The notes beneath the pieces were generated by a model. It saw nothing but the letters and a program-made list of their open reading frames with translations. It did not search any database and had not been told where the DNA came from. From contig JACKNK010000003.1 of the NCBI GenBank assembly GCA_024234955.1, forward strand, positions 310,001 through 374,000: 64,000 nucleotides of DNA, in the 5' to 3' direction. The stretch is from Gammaproteobacteria bacterium (GTDB taxonomy: Bacteria > Pseudomonadota > Gammaproteobacteria > JACKNK01). The position numbers were made by a program, and so were the translations under genes. Below are positions 25,695-33,812 of this stretch, piece after piece (the first letter of the stretch is position 1; every line of letters begins with the position of its first letter).

Positions 25695-25754
25695 TTGTAC
25701 GACTCCTCTGAAAAGCGAAAGGACTGAGGCTTTAGCAGGACCAGTGCCAAACGC

Positions 25755-26885
25755 TCACTCAAACGCCTGAATCTCCATTTCGCGATACACGAAGCCGACA
25801 TTGGCGCGGTGATTGAGCCCGTACAGCCGGACCTTCTTCCAGTCGTCGAATTCGATGCTGTCCACGGCATCCTGAAGATCGACCCCGTCATCCAGCGCCG
25901 CCCTGGTCCGGTCACGCAGCGTCTGCATATAGCGCAAAGTCCAGCTGACCATCGGAAACGGCTTGGTTTGCGCCGAACCATGTCCGGGAATCATCAATCG
26001 GGCGTCGGCAAACTTTTCCAGGACCCATTTTTGCGCGGCGATTGCCGCCTTGGAGCTGCCATCCGACATGAAGGTAACCCGGTTGTTGAAAGCCAGATCC
26101 GAGATCCAGACGATGTTGTCCTCGACCTGATGAATCACCAGATCACCGTAGGAATGGTGCGCGCCGGTGTTGTACACATCGAAAGTCCGCCCACCCAGAG
26201 AAAACGTGTATTTGGCGAACACCGTATCGTTCACCAACACATCCGGGGTGACCGCCTTGAAACCTTTCATGTCCGGATCGATGAACGTCCGGCGATAGGT
26301 CACCGAGTGCTCGATACGGTCCGAGTTGATGTATTTCAGCGTGCCCTTGTGGCCGATGATGATAACGCCCGGCAGCTCCCGAAAGGCGATCGCCCCGTAC
26401 GCATGATCCGGGTGATTGTGCGTCACGATCAGGTAGCGGATCGGTTGATCGGTCACCGACCGCACTGTGGCAATCAGGCGCTTGCCCAGCTTGGGCGTGC
26501 CCAGTGCATCAATGACCACGACCCCGTCATCGGTAACCACAAATCCCGCATTGCCGTTGGAACCCCGGTTGTTCTCATCGACCTCGGCGATGTTGCCGTA
26601 GAACATCCAGGTTCCCGGGACGACTTCGTAGACCTTGAGCGGCACCTCCTCGCCCACTTCCTCCGGGATGGCGAAACTCGGCGCGTCATCCGTATCGACG
26701 GCGATTTCCGGGTAATAAACCCGACCGGCTTCGGTGCCGTAATCGTGATCCACTTCTTCCCGGGTATATCCGTGTTCCGACTCACCGGCATGCGGGTCGG
26801 ATTTTTCCGCCGCGAACGACGCCGTCAGCATCAGTCCACCGCAGCACCCCAAGGCAACCTTTCTGATCGCGCAACGCATAGGCAT
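25755..26885 (-). CDS. Exported metallo-beta-lactamase-fold hydrolase
   Basis: 376 residues from the ATG at 26885. Signal peptide to about residue 25 (LMLTASFA-AE). A His/Asp/Glu-rich stretch follows (DPHAGESEHGYTREEVDHDYG). The MBL core has both zinc sites: THNHPDHAYG, the His of NTGAHHSYGD, the Asp of WISDLAFNN and the His of MIPGHGSAQTKPFP. The substrate is unknown; periplasmic MBL proteins of this form include SoxH-like and quinoprotein-associated hydrolases in sulfur- and methyl-oxidising bacteria. It lies 88 bp after the thioredoxin-fold gene on the same strand. Confidence 0.8.
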   Translation of the reverse strand: MPMRCAIRKVALGCCGGLMLTASFAAEKSDPHAGESEHGYTREEVDHDYGTEAGRVYYPEIAVDTDDAPSFAIPEEVGEEVPLKVYEVVPGTWMFYGNIAEVDENNRGSNGNAGFVVTDDGVVVIDALGTPKLGKRLIATVRSVTDQPIRYLIVTHNHPDHAYGAIAFRELPGVIIIGHKGTLKYINSDRIEHSVTYRRTFIDPDMKGFKAVTPDVLVNDTVFAKYTFSLGGRTFDVYNTGAHHSYGDLVIHQVEDNIVWISDLAFNNRVTFMSDGSSKAAIAAQKWVLEKFADARLMIPGHGSAQTKPFPMVSWTLRYMQTLRDRTRAALDDGVDLQDAVDSIEFDDWKKVRLYGLNHRANVGFVYREMEIQAFE

Positions 26886-26973
26886 GGAACACCCCACAGA
26901 AACACCGTGACCGTCTTCCAGATTAGTACGCCCGATTCCGATCACCGCAGAGCACCCACAAACGTCGGGCGAA

Positions 26974-27534
26974 TCAGCCCTCATCGATCCATTTGATCGA
27001 GCATCCCATACTCGGTATCTGCGCCGCCGGGCCCTTCCCGGTCCGGGCAACCCCAACCATCGCCTCAAACAGATCGCGCCGCACATCCGGCGGCGCGCTT
27101 TCCTTGCGACTGGCATCGAGCCGACCGCGATACTGCAGGCCCAGGTCCGCGTTGTACCCGAAGAAGTCCGGTGTACACACTGCGCCATAGGCCTTGGCCA
27201 CCGCCTGGGTCTCATCCAGCAGATACGGGAACGGGAAGTTCATCTGCGCAGCGATTCGCGCCATGTTTTCGAACGAATCCTCCGGGTAATCCGTGGGATC
27301 GTTGGACATGATCGCCACGCAACCGATGCCGTATTCGCGCAATGCAACCGCGTCTCGCACGATGCGGTCGATCACTGCCTTCACATAGGGGCAGTGATTA
27401 CAGATAAACATGACCAACAGACCGTTTTCGCCCCGGCAATCCGCCTGCGTCCAACGACGCCCATCGACACCGGGAAGATCAAAATCCGGCGCCGCCAGAC
27501 CAAATTCACATACCGGCGTTTCCAAACTCACCAT
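26974..27534 (-). CDS. Thioredoxin-fold (AhpC/TSA-like) redox protein
   Basis: 186 residues from the ATG at 27534. Core features: APDFDLPGVDGRRWTQADCRGENGLLVMFICNHCPYVKAV with a CxxC motif at CNHC, SNDPTDYPEDSFENM, FPYLLDETQAVAKAYGAVCTPDFFGY and YRGRLDASRK. The CNHCPYV form is characteristic of a cytoplasmic thioredoxin/peroxiredoxin-like family often adjacent to redox enzymes. No signal peptide. Divergent from the PhnD-like gene with 158 bp between starts. Confidence 0.85.
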   Translation of the reverse strand: MVSLETPVCEFGLAAPDFDLPGVDGRRWTQADCRGENGLLVMFICNHCPYVKAVIDRIVRDAVALREYGIGCVAIMSNDPTDYPEDSFENMARIAAQMNFPFPYLLDETQAVAKAYGAVCTPDFFGYNADLGLQYRGRLDASRKESAPPDVRRDLFEAMVGVARTGKGPAAQIPSMGCSIKWIDEG

Positions 27535-27630
27535 TTCTGTTATTCCCTCTGCGTTAAGTACTATCGAATCAGTAACCAACCACTGGCGAACTCATACCCT
27601 GAATGCGCGTTCACCCGCGTCATCTCGCAT

Positions 27631-27658
27631 TTGCAATCAGACCTTTACCGCCTAGGAT
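27631..27658 (+). promoter_or_regulatory. Predicted sigma-70 promoter for the PhnD-like gene
   Basis: TTGCAA (27631-27636) and TAGGAT (27653-27658) are 16 bp apart. Transcription would start near 27665, some 28 bp before the ATG at 27693. Confidence 0.45.
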
Positions 27659-27692
27659 TAGGGCACTGTCAACCAGAGCGAGCATCACTCAC

Positions 27693-28526
27693 ATGGCTTT
27701 CGTTTTCGCGCACCGGAATCCGGATTCTCCGCAAAGATTGGTGCGTCGTTTCCTCGTCATCCCTCTGTTTTTTGTCCTCGTCAGCGTGAGTGACGCGGCC
27801 ACCTACACACTGGCTATCGAACCCTCCGATTCACCCAGCCGTCTGCAACAACTCTATCGACCGCTTGCCGACTATTTGTCCCGAAGCACCGGGGAGACAT
27901 TCGAGGTACAACTCGCACCCAATTTTCTTGCTTACTGGCAACGTGTAAAAAAGGGTGGCGCCTACGATTTCATCATCGACAGCGCGCACATGACGGATTA
28001 CCGGATCAAGGAACAGAAGTTCGTGCCATTGATGCGCGGCGCCGGCAACGTCACCTACAGCGTGGTAACGCTGAAAAGCGGCGCGGGCACCGAAGCCAAA
28101 GCCCTTGTCGGCAAAAACGTCGCCAGCCTCGGGCCACCGAGCATGCCTTATCTGCTGTTTCACAAACTCTATCCCAACCCCTTGCGCCAACCGAAGCTGG
28201 TTCCGGTTGAAGGTGCCTCGGCCGCCATTGATGAATTGCGCTCGAACAACGCCATCGCCGCAGTCATTCCCAGCCAGGTCGCGCAGCACACCGACGACGT
28301 CATCGTGATTGCGGAAACCGAAGCCGTGCCCAACCTGGCTCTTTCCGCGTCACCGACCGTTCCGGCGCATATTCAGGCTCGCGTGGTTGAAGCGCTCAAC
28401 AACGCCAGCTCCGATCCGGAAATTGTCGAGTTGCTTGATCAGCTGGGGATCTCCGAAATGACTCCGGTCGATGCCGCTCAATATCAAGGTCAAGCGAGCC
28501 TGCTCGAAGGCATGTGGGGGTTTTGA
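27693..28526 (+). CDS. PhnD-like periplasmic substrate-binding protein, orphan
   Basis: 277 residues from the ATG at 27693. Signal peptide ending near FVLVSVSDAA. The body matches phosphate/phosphite/phosphonate binding proteins: YTLAIEPSDSPSRLQQLYRPLADYLSRSTG, YWQRVKKGGAYDFIIDSAHMTDYRI, LVGKNVASLGPPSMPYLLFHKLYP and IDELRSNNAIAAVIPSQVAQH. No ABC ATPase or permease gene accompanies it, so it may be a sensor or surface binding protein rather than part of a PhnCDE importer. The ligand is unknown. Confidence 0.75.
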   Translation: MAFVFAHRNPDSPQRLVRRFLVIPLFFVLVSVSDAATYTLAIEPSDSPSRLQQLYRPLADYLSRSTGETFEVQLAPNFLAYWQRVKKGGAYDFIIDSAHMTDYRIKEQKFVPLMRGAGNVTYSVVTLKSGAGTEAKALVGKNVASLGPPSMPYLLFHKLYPNPLRQPKLVPVEGASAAIDELRSNNAIAAVIPSQVAQHTDDVIVIAETEAVPNLALSASPTVPAHIQARVVEALNNASSDPEIVELLDQLGISEMTPVDAAQYQGQASLLEGMWGF

Positions 28527-28681
28527 GTCATCGTCCGGCTCCCGTGTTTGAAATCGCCTCAAGACCCTGGTTTTCCTCACGCAGCGGTGCGGGTAGACTT
28601 ACGCGCCGGTTTTCACCGGCCACTCTATTCACGCACGCCGAATATGGCGCTCGAGCGATCGCAGCCGTTTAAGAGGTCACC

Positions 28682-29854
28682 ATGGGCAAAGAGTTTCTGT
28701 TTACGTCGGAATCCGTCTCCGAAGGCCATCCGGACAAGATGTCCGATCAAGTTTCCGATGCCATCCTCGATGCCATCCTCGCCGAGGACAAACATGCGCG
28801 TGTTGCGTGTGAAACCGTTTTCAAGACCGGCCTCTGCCTGATTGCCGGTGAGATCACCACCACGGCCAAGCCGGATTACGAAGCGATCATGCGTCGCACG
28901 ATCAACGAGATCGGCTACGACCATTCCGACAAGGGTTTCGACGGCAACACCTGCGCCGCGATGATCGCGGTCGGCATGCAGTCGCCCGACATCAATCAGG
29001 GCGTCGATCGTGCCCGCCCGGAAGATCAGGGCGCTGGCGATCAGGGCATCATGTTCGGTTACGCAACCAACGAGACCGACGTGCTCATGCCCGCTGCCAT
29101 TGAGTACGCCCATCGCCTCGTCGAGATGCAGGCGCAGAAGCGCAAGTCCGGCGTGCTGGGTCTGCTGCGCCCGGACGCCAAATCCCAGGTCACCTTGCAT
29201 TACATCGACGGCAAACCGGTTTCCATCGACGCAGTCGTGCTGTCCACCCAGCATTCCGAAGATTTTGCGGGTGAGACCCTGCGTGAAGCCGTGATGGAAG
29301 AAATCATCAAGCCGGTCCTGGAGCCAACCGGCCTGCTGACCGCGAATACCGCAGTTCACATCAACCCTACCGGCAATTTCGTGATCGGCGGCCCGATGGG
29401 CGACGCCGGCCTGACGGGTCGCAAGATCATCGTCGACACCTACGGCGGTGCGGCACGTCACGGCGGTGGCGCGTTCTCCGGCAAGGACCCGTCCAAGGTC
29501 GATCGTTCTGCCGCCTATGCCGGTCGTTATGTCGCCAAGAACGTGGTCGCCGCCGGTCTCGCCGACCGTTGCGAAATCCAGGTTTCCTACGCCATCGGCG
29601 TGGCCGAACCGACTTCGGTCATGGTGGACACCTTCGGTACCGGCAAGATTTCCGATGAAGAAATCACCAAGCTGGTGCGTGCCCACTTCGATCTGCGCCC
29701 GTACGGCATTCTGACCATGCTCGACCTGCTCAATGCCGATCAGATCAAGTACCGCAAGACTGCGGCGTACGGTCACTTCGGTCGCGAGAACGAAGGCTTT
29801 ACCTGGGAGAACACCGACAAGGCCGCTGCCCTTCGCGCCGACGCCGGACTCTGA
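28682..29854 (+). CDS. metK: S-adenosylmethionine synthetase
   Basis: 390 residues. Makes SAM from methionine and ATP; the product feeds the methyl cycle closed by ahcY and metF downstream. Motifs: FTSESVSEGHPDKMSDQVSDAILDAIL, GEITTTAKPDYE, DQGAGDQGIMFGYATNET, the ATP-loop IGGPMGDAGLTGRKIIVDTYGG and GGGAFSGKDPSKVDRSAAY. AAGAGG lies 6-11 bp before the ATG. The 155 bp upstream (28527-28681) show no riboswitch that I recognise. Confidence 0.98.
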   Translation: MGKEFLFTSESVSEGHPDKMSDQVSDAILDAILAEDKHARVACETVFKTGLCLIAGEITTTAKPDYEAIMRRTINEIGYDHSDKGFDGNTCAAMIAVGMQSPDINQGVDRARPEDQGAGDQGIMFGYATNETDVLMPAAIEYAHRLVEMQAQKRKSGVLGLLRPDAKSQVTLHYIDGKPVSIDAVVLSTQHSEDFAGETLREAVMEEIIKPVLEPTGLLTANTAVHINPTGNFVIGGPMGDAGLTGRKIIVDTYGGAARHGGGAFSGKDPSKVDRSAAYAGRYVAKNVVAAGLADRCEIQVSYAIGVAEPTSVMVDTFGTGKISDEEITKLVRAHFDLRPYGILTMLDLLNADQIKYRKTAAYGHFGRENEGFTWENTDKAAALRADAGL

Positions 29855-29861
29855 CCCGACC

Positions 29862-29889
29862 TGTGGGAGCGGCTTCAGCCGCTCCTGCA
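29862..29889. repeat. REP-like palindrome after metK
   Basis: TGTGGGAGCGGC, TTCA, GCCGCTCCTGCA: a short hairpin 7 bp past the metK stop. It shares its core with the repeats at 16674 and 31541. Lacks a T-run, so it may stabilise the metK mRNA end rather than terminate. Confidence 0.75.
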
Positions 29890-29900
29890 ACCCCATCTCC

Positions 29901-29980
29901 GACGCCTCGAGGAGCGCTGCGACCGGTTCCACCGGCCAGGCTCGAGGCGCGGCACAAAATCCGACCAACGGCGCTCACTC
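29901..29980 (+). ncRNA. S-adenosylhomocysteine (SAH) riboswitch controlling ahcY
   Basis: The SAH riboswitch core is present: GAGGAGCGCTGCGACCGG, a short CCGG hairpin, GGCCAGGCTCGAGG, and AACGGCGCTCACT. Stem P1 is CGCCTCGAG (29903-29911) with CTCGAGGCG (29941-29949); the pseudoknot stem is GAGCGC (from 29912) with GCGCTC (29971-29976). SAH riboswitches turn on ahcY when SAH builds up. It sits 28 bp before the ahcY ATG, whose ribosome site is at about 29995-30001. Confidence 0.92.
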
Positions 29981-30008
29981 ACGTATCAATCTCACGAGGA
30001 GAAAGACC

Positions 30009-31415
30009 ATGAGTGAGTTTACCGATTACAAGGTTGCCGATATTTCCCTGGCCGACTTCGGTCGCAAGGAACTCGACATCGCCGAGACCGAAATGCCCGG
30101 TCTGATGGCGCTGCGTGCAAAGTACGGTCCGAGCCAGCCGCTCAAGGGCGCGCGCATCACCGGCTCCCTGCACATGACCATCCAGACCGCCGTCCTGATC
30201 GAGACCCTGGTCGCGCTCGGCGCTCAGGTTCGCTGGTGTTCCTGCAACATCTTCTCCACCCAGGACCACGCCGCCGCCGCCATCGCCGCTGCCGGCATCC
30301 CGGTCTACGCCTGGAAGGGCGAGACCCTGGAGGAATACTGGTGGTGCACCGAGCAGGTCCTGAACTGGCCGGATGGCGGTGAGCCGAACATGATCCTCGA
30401 CGACGGTGGCGACGCGACCTTGCTGGTCCACAAAGGCGTCGAGTATGCCGCCGCCGGCAAGGTGCCGGATGCGAAGGCGGGCGACTCCCACGAATGGAAG
30501 GTCATCCTCGATACCCTCAAGCGCTCCCTGGCGGAAGACCCAACCCGCTACAACCGCATGGCGGAGTCCATCAAGGGCGTCACCGAGGAAACCACCACCG
30601 GCGTGCACCGCCTGTACGAGATGTTCAAGGCCGGCAAGCTGCTGTTCCCGGCGATCAACGTCAACGACTCGGTCACCAAGTCCAAGTTCGACAACCTCTA
30701 CGGCTGCCGCGAATCGCTGGTCGATGGCATCAAGCGCGCCACCGACGTGATGATCGCCGGCAAGGTCGCCCTGGTCTGCGGTTACGGCGACGTCGGCAAG
30801 GGCTCCGCGCAGTCCCTGCGCGGCCTCGGCGCCAACGTCTGGATCACCGAGATCGACCCGATCTGCGCCCTGCAGGCGGCGATGGAAGGCTACCGCGTGG
30901 TCACCATGGAAGACGCCCTGCCGGTCGCCGACATCTACGTCACCACCACCGGTAACAAGGACATCATCACCTACGACCACATGGCCGCCATGAAGGATCA
31001 GGCCATCGTCTGCAACATCGGCCACTTCGACAATGAGATTCAGGTCGAAAAACTCATGCAGCACGAGTGGATCAACGTCAAACCGCAGGTCGATCAGATC
31101 GTGTTCCCCGACGGCCACCGCATCACCCTGCTGGCCGAAGGCCGGCTTGTGAACCTGGGCTGCGCCACCGGCCACCCGAGCTTCGTGATGTCCAACTCCT
31201 TCACCAATCAGGTCCTCGCGCAGATCGAGCTGTTCACCAAGACCGGGGAATACCCGATCGGTGTGTACATCCTGCCGAAGAAACTGGACGAGGAAGTGGC
31301 GCGTCTGCACCTCGCCAAGATCGGCGTGAAGCTGACCAAGCTCAGCCAGGACCAGGCCGATTACATCGGTGTGCCGGTCGAAGGTCCGTACAAGCCGGAG
31401 CACTACCGCTACTGA
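30009..31415 (+). CDS. ahcY: Adenosylhomocysteinase
   Basis: 468 residues. Splits S-adenosylhomocysteine into adenosine and homocysteine, removing the inhibitory by-product of SAM-dependent methylation. Motifs: GSLHMTIQTAVLIETLVALGA, CNIFSTQDHAAAAIA, GEPNMILDDGGDATLLVHKG, the NAD-binding CGYGDVGKGSAQSLRGLGA, the catalytic Lys/Asp region NDSVTKSKFDNLYGCRESL and the C-terminal LSQDQADYIGVPVEGPYKPEHYRY. Preceded by an SAH riboswitch and followed by REP-like palindromes before metF. Confidence 0.98.
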   Translation: MSEFTDYKVADISLADFGRKELDIAETEMPGLMALRAKYGPSQPLKGARITGSLHMTIQTAVLIETLVALGAQVRWCSCNIFSTQDHAAAAIAAAGIPVYAWKGETLEEYWWCTEQVLNWPDGGEPNMILDDGGDATLLVHKGVEYAAAGKVPDAKAGDSHEWKVILDTLKRSLAEDPTRYNRMAESIKGVTEETTTGVHRLYEMFKAGKLLFPAINVNDSVTKSKFDNLYGCRESLVDGIKRATDVMIAGKVALVCGYGDVGKGSAQSLRGLGANVWITEIDPICALQAAMEGYRVVTMEDALPVADIYVTTTGNKDIITYDHMAAMKDQAIVCNIGHFDNEIQVEKLMQHEWINVKPQVDQIVFPDGHRITLLAEGRLVNLGCATGHPSFVMSNSFTNQVLAQIELFTKTGEYPIGVYILPKKLDEEVARLHLAKIGVKLTKLSQDQADYIGVPVEGPYKPEHYRY

Positions 31416-31426
31416 TCGTCCCGGTT

Positions 31427-31528
31427 GTAGGTCGACTCAAGGCGCGCAGCGCCGTAGCCGGCTTGAGGCGTTACGAATTCTCTCCCGCGCCTCAAGCCGG
31501 CAACGCTACGCTTATACCGGCCTACATC
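31427..31528. repeat. Imperfect palindrome after ahcY (first of two)
   Basis: Outer ends TGTAGG and CCTACA, inner arms CCGGCTTGAGGCG (31458-31470) and CGCCTCAAGCCGG (31488-31500), 17-base loop. Distinct from the REP-like element that follows 12 bp later but shares the TGTAGG ends. Confidence 0.7.
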
Positions 31529-31540
31529 GTGACGCCCCCT

Positions 31541-31614
31541 TGTAGGAGCGGCTTCAGCCGCGATCGGCCTTTGCCGTCATCGGACCGCTGATCGCGGCTG
31601 AAGCCGCTCCTACA
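31541..31614. repeat. REP/BIME-like inverted pair upstream of metF
   Basis: A 25-bp arm (31541-31565, beginning TGTAGGAGCGGCTTCAGCC) and its perfect complement (31590-31614) flank a 24-base spacer. Each arm contains the core GGAGCGGCTTCAGCCG found after metK and at serS. This is the layout of a BIME: two REP copies in opposite directions. Confidence 0.85.
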
Positions 31615-31647
31615 CTCCTTGTCGTTGCCCCAGACAGGACTCCGCCC

Positions 31648-32502
31648 ATGGAATCCCAACGAAAACATCCCCAGGACATCAGCTTCGAGTTCTTTCCCCC
31701 GAAGACGGAGGAAGGCGCCGCCAAATTGCGTGCGACGCACGCCGAACTGGCCAAGCTGAATCCGAAGTTCTTCTCGGTGACGTTCGGTGCCGGTGGTTCC
31801 ACACAGGAACGCACCTTCGGCGCGGTCAGCGAAATTCTCGCCACCGGGTCCGACGCCGCGCCGCATCTGTCCTGCATCGGCCAGAGTCGCGACGACATCC
31901 GCTCAATCCTGAACAAGTACAAAAACCAAGGCATCAAGCGCATCGTCGCACTACGCGGCGACCTGCCATCCGGCATGGGTGAACCCGGTGAACTGCGTTA
32001 CGCCAACGAGCTGGTAGAGTTCATCCGCGCCGAGACCGGCGACCATTTCCGCATTGAGGTCGCCGCCTATCCAGAATTCCACCCACAAGCCAAATCAGCG
32101 GGTGCAGACCTGGACAACTTCGCCCGCAAGGTCCGGGCCGGTGCGAACAGCGCGCTGACCCAGTATTTCTACACCCCGGACGCCTACTTCCGCTTCCTTG
32201 ATGACTGCGCGGCGCGAGGCCTCGATATTCCCGTGATCCCCGGCATCATGCCGATCACCAACTACGCAAACCTCGCGCGCTTCTCCGACGCCTGCGGCGC
32301 GGAGATTCCCCGCTGGCTACGTTGGCGGCTCGAAGGGTTCGGCGACGACAAGGATGCGCTGCAAGCCTTCGGCACCGACGTGGTCACCGACCTGTGCAAC
32401 ACCTTGCTCGAAGCCGGCGCCCCGGGTCTGCACTTCTACACGATGAACCAGTTCGGACCGACTTTGGCGATCTGGCAGAATCTCGGGCTGGACGAACTGT
32501 GA
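31648..32502 (+). CDS. metF: 5,10-methylenetetrahydrofolate reductase
   Basis: 284 residues. FAD enzyme making 5-methyl-THF for methionine synthase, so it completes the metK-ahcY-metF set. Motifs: ISFEFFPPKTEEGAAKL, FFSVTFGAGGSTQERT, HLSCIGQSRDDIRSILNKYKNQGIKRIVALRGDLP, KVRAGANSALTQYFYTPDAYFRFLDDC and IPVIPGIMPITNYANLARFSDACGAEIP. The SAM-inhibition C-terminal domain of eukaryotic MTHFR is absent, as usual in bacteria. The palindromes upstream may separate its expression from ahcY. Confidence 0.97.
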   Translation: MESQRKHPQDISFEFFPPKTEEGAAKLRATHAELAKLNPKFFSVTFGAGGSTQERTFGAVSEILATGSDAAPHLSCIGQSRDDIRSILNKYKNQGIKRIVALRGDLPSGMGEPGELRYANELVEFIRAETGDHFRIEVAAYPEFHPQAKSAGADLDNFARKVRAGANSALTQYFYTPDAYFRFLDDCAARGLDIPVIPGIMPITNYANLARFSDACGAEIPRWLRWRLEGFGDDKDALQAFGTDVVTDLCNTLLEAGAPGLHFYTMNQFGPTLAIWQNLGLDEL

Positions 32503-32542
32503 CATCGCCGCAAAGACAAGTCTGTCGCGGACTGACACAAGC

Positions 32543-32570
32543 TGTCATTCCCGATGCCACCAAAATGACA
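32543..32570. promoter_or_regulatory. Dyad upstream of sigma-54 promoter, possible activator site
   Basis: TGTCATT (32543-32549) and AATGACA (32564-32570) are perfect inverted 7-mers, starts 21 bp apart (two helical turns), centred about 180 bp before the predicted +1. The position suits an enhancer for a sigma-54 activator, but the binding protein is unknown. Confidence 0.35.
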
Positions 32571-32708
32571 ATTTGCGTCGTTCATCGACTGCCCGTCGTC
32601 TGGAATACGCTTTCGTTAGCAGGTTGCACGCAACCAAAATGCTGCCAACAGACTGATTTAAAAGCATTTTCGTACAAAACATCTCCTTAGCCGATCGATT
32701 CCGAATAA

Positions 32709-32725
32709 TTGGCGCCAGACTTGCT
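32709..32725 (+). promoter_or_regulatory. Sigma-54 (-24/-12) promoter for PEP-CTERM protein gene
   Basis: TTGGCGCCAGACTTGCT fits TTGGCAC-N5-TTGCW with GG and GC exactly 10 bp apart. Predicted transcription start is 32736, 33 bp before the ATG at 32769. Confidence 0.65.
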
Positions 32726-32768
32726 TTATTACTAATCGGTTAGTTTCCATTTTTACAGGTGACCCAAA

Positions 32769-33479
32769 ATGAACATCCGTTTGATTAAGCGCGCCGCGCT
32801 GACCGCCACGCTGCTACTGACTTCTGTCGGCGCACATGCCGCCATCATCGTTCAAAGCGACGCCAAGGCCCTCACCACGACCAACTGGTCTCAGGGTTTT
32901 TCCTTCGACAAGTTCGACGCCACGCTCGGCACGCTGCAGTCTGTGACTCTGGCCGTCAACGGTCACCTGGAAGGCACTGCAAAGGCAGAAAGCCTTGATG
33001 GTGCGCCTGCCAACATCACGTTGAATCTTCAAGCCGCCGTCACCGCATCGATCGATGGTGGTGGCCTCGGCATTTTCAGCACCGTCGCCAACCCGTTGAG
33101 TTCGAACAACTTCGCGGCAACCGCATTCGACGGGACGATCGACTTTGGGGGCACCTCGGGCGTCACCCTGGCCGGTCTGTCTGCCGATGGCTCCAACTCG
33201 GTCGTCAGCAGCTCCGCCTCGTGGCTGTCGTTCTTCACCGACGTTGATGGCCTGGTCGGTGGCCTCGATACCCTGTCGCTGAATCTGTCGGGCACCGGTC
33301 AGAGCTCGGGCAGCGGCGCCGGCAACCTGATCACTCAGTTCAACACCTTCGCTGCAGGCGACTGGACCGTGACCTACGTCTACGATTCAGTGCCCACGCC
33401 TTCCGTACCGGTTCCGGCCTCGATCGCGCTCCTGGGCCTGGGCCTGGTCGGTTTGCGCCGCCGTCTGATCGCGCACTGA
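32769..33479 (+). CDS. Choice-of-anchor E-like secreted protein with PEP-CTERM tail
   Basis: 236 residues. Signal peptide to about VGAHA. The mature part is Ser/Thr/Gly/Ala-rich beta structure, including NWSQGFSFDKFDATLGTLQSVTLAVNGHLEG, typical of choice-of-anchor E proteins; near the C-terminus is FNTFAAGDWTVTYVYDS. The tail is SVPVPASIALLGLGLVGLRRRL: motif, transmembrane helix and Arg cluster, as required for exosortase processing. It is driven by a sigma-54-type promoter and ends in a terminator, so is its own transcription unit. In other bacteria PEP-CTERM genes can be under PrsK/PrsR and sigma-54; the regulator here is not proven. Confidence 0.8.
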   Translation: MNIRLIKRAALTATLLLTSVGAHAAIIVQSDAKALTTTNWSQGFSFDKFDATLGTLQSVTLAVNGHLEGTAKAESLDGAPANITLNLQAAVTASIDGGGLGIFSTVANPLSSNNFAATAFDGTIDFGGTSGVTLAGLSADGSNSVVSSSASWLSFFTDVDGLVGGLDTLSLNLSGTGQSSGSGAGNLITQFNTFAAGDWTVTYVYDSVPTPSVPVPASIALLGLGLVGLRRRLIAH

Positions 33480-33506
33480 TCACCCGCACGAAGGAAACTG
33501 ACCGTC

Positions 33507-33541
33507 AAAAAGGCCGCAACCCTCGGGTTGCGGCCTTTTTT
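33507..33541 (+). terminator. Intrinsic terminator
   Basis: AAAAAGGCCGCAACCC, loop TCG, GGGTTGCGGCCTTTTTT. Ends the PEP-CTERM gene; with A-run on the other side it can also serve the minus-strand rubredoxin gene. Confidence 0.92.
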
Positions 33542-33562
33542 ATGCCGGAACGTATTCCGGCT

Positions 33563-33727
33563 TCAGACCTCCACCATCTCGAAATCTTCCTTGCTCGCGC
33601 CACATTCCGGGCACTTCCAGTTCAACGGCACGTCCTCCCATTTCGTACCCGGCGCAATACCTTCATCCGGAAGGCCCTGTTCCTCGTCGTATTCGAAACC
33701 GCAGATGACGCACATGTATTTCTTCAT
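33563..33727 (-). CDS. Rubredoxin
   Basis: 54 residues. Reading from the ATG at 33727 gives MKKYMCVICGFEYDEEQG near the N-terminus and WKCPECGASKEDF near the C-terminus, the two CxxCG knuckles that hold one iron. Rubredoxins are small soluble electron carriers. The gene is divergent from thiD (85 bp between starts), an arrangement seen in other gammaproteobacteria. Confidence 0.95.
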   Translation of the reverse strand: MKKYMCVICGFEYDEEQGLPDEGIAPGTKWEDVPLNWKCPECGASKEDFEMVEV

Positions 33728-33812
33728 GCTCAAAGCCGTGTAATGGTGGAATGGAAAAGCGTATTTTCACCCAGTAGCGCAAGCTGCGTGCAAACTTCGA
33801 CGCCACTCCCTC

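Noticed and set aside
28527..28681. SAM riboswitch before metK
   Set aside because: Only a small CCGGTTTTCACCGG hairpin is present; none of the SAM riboswitch cores I know is seen.
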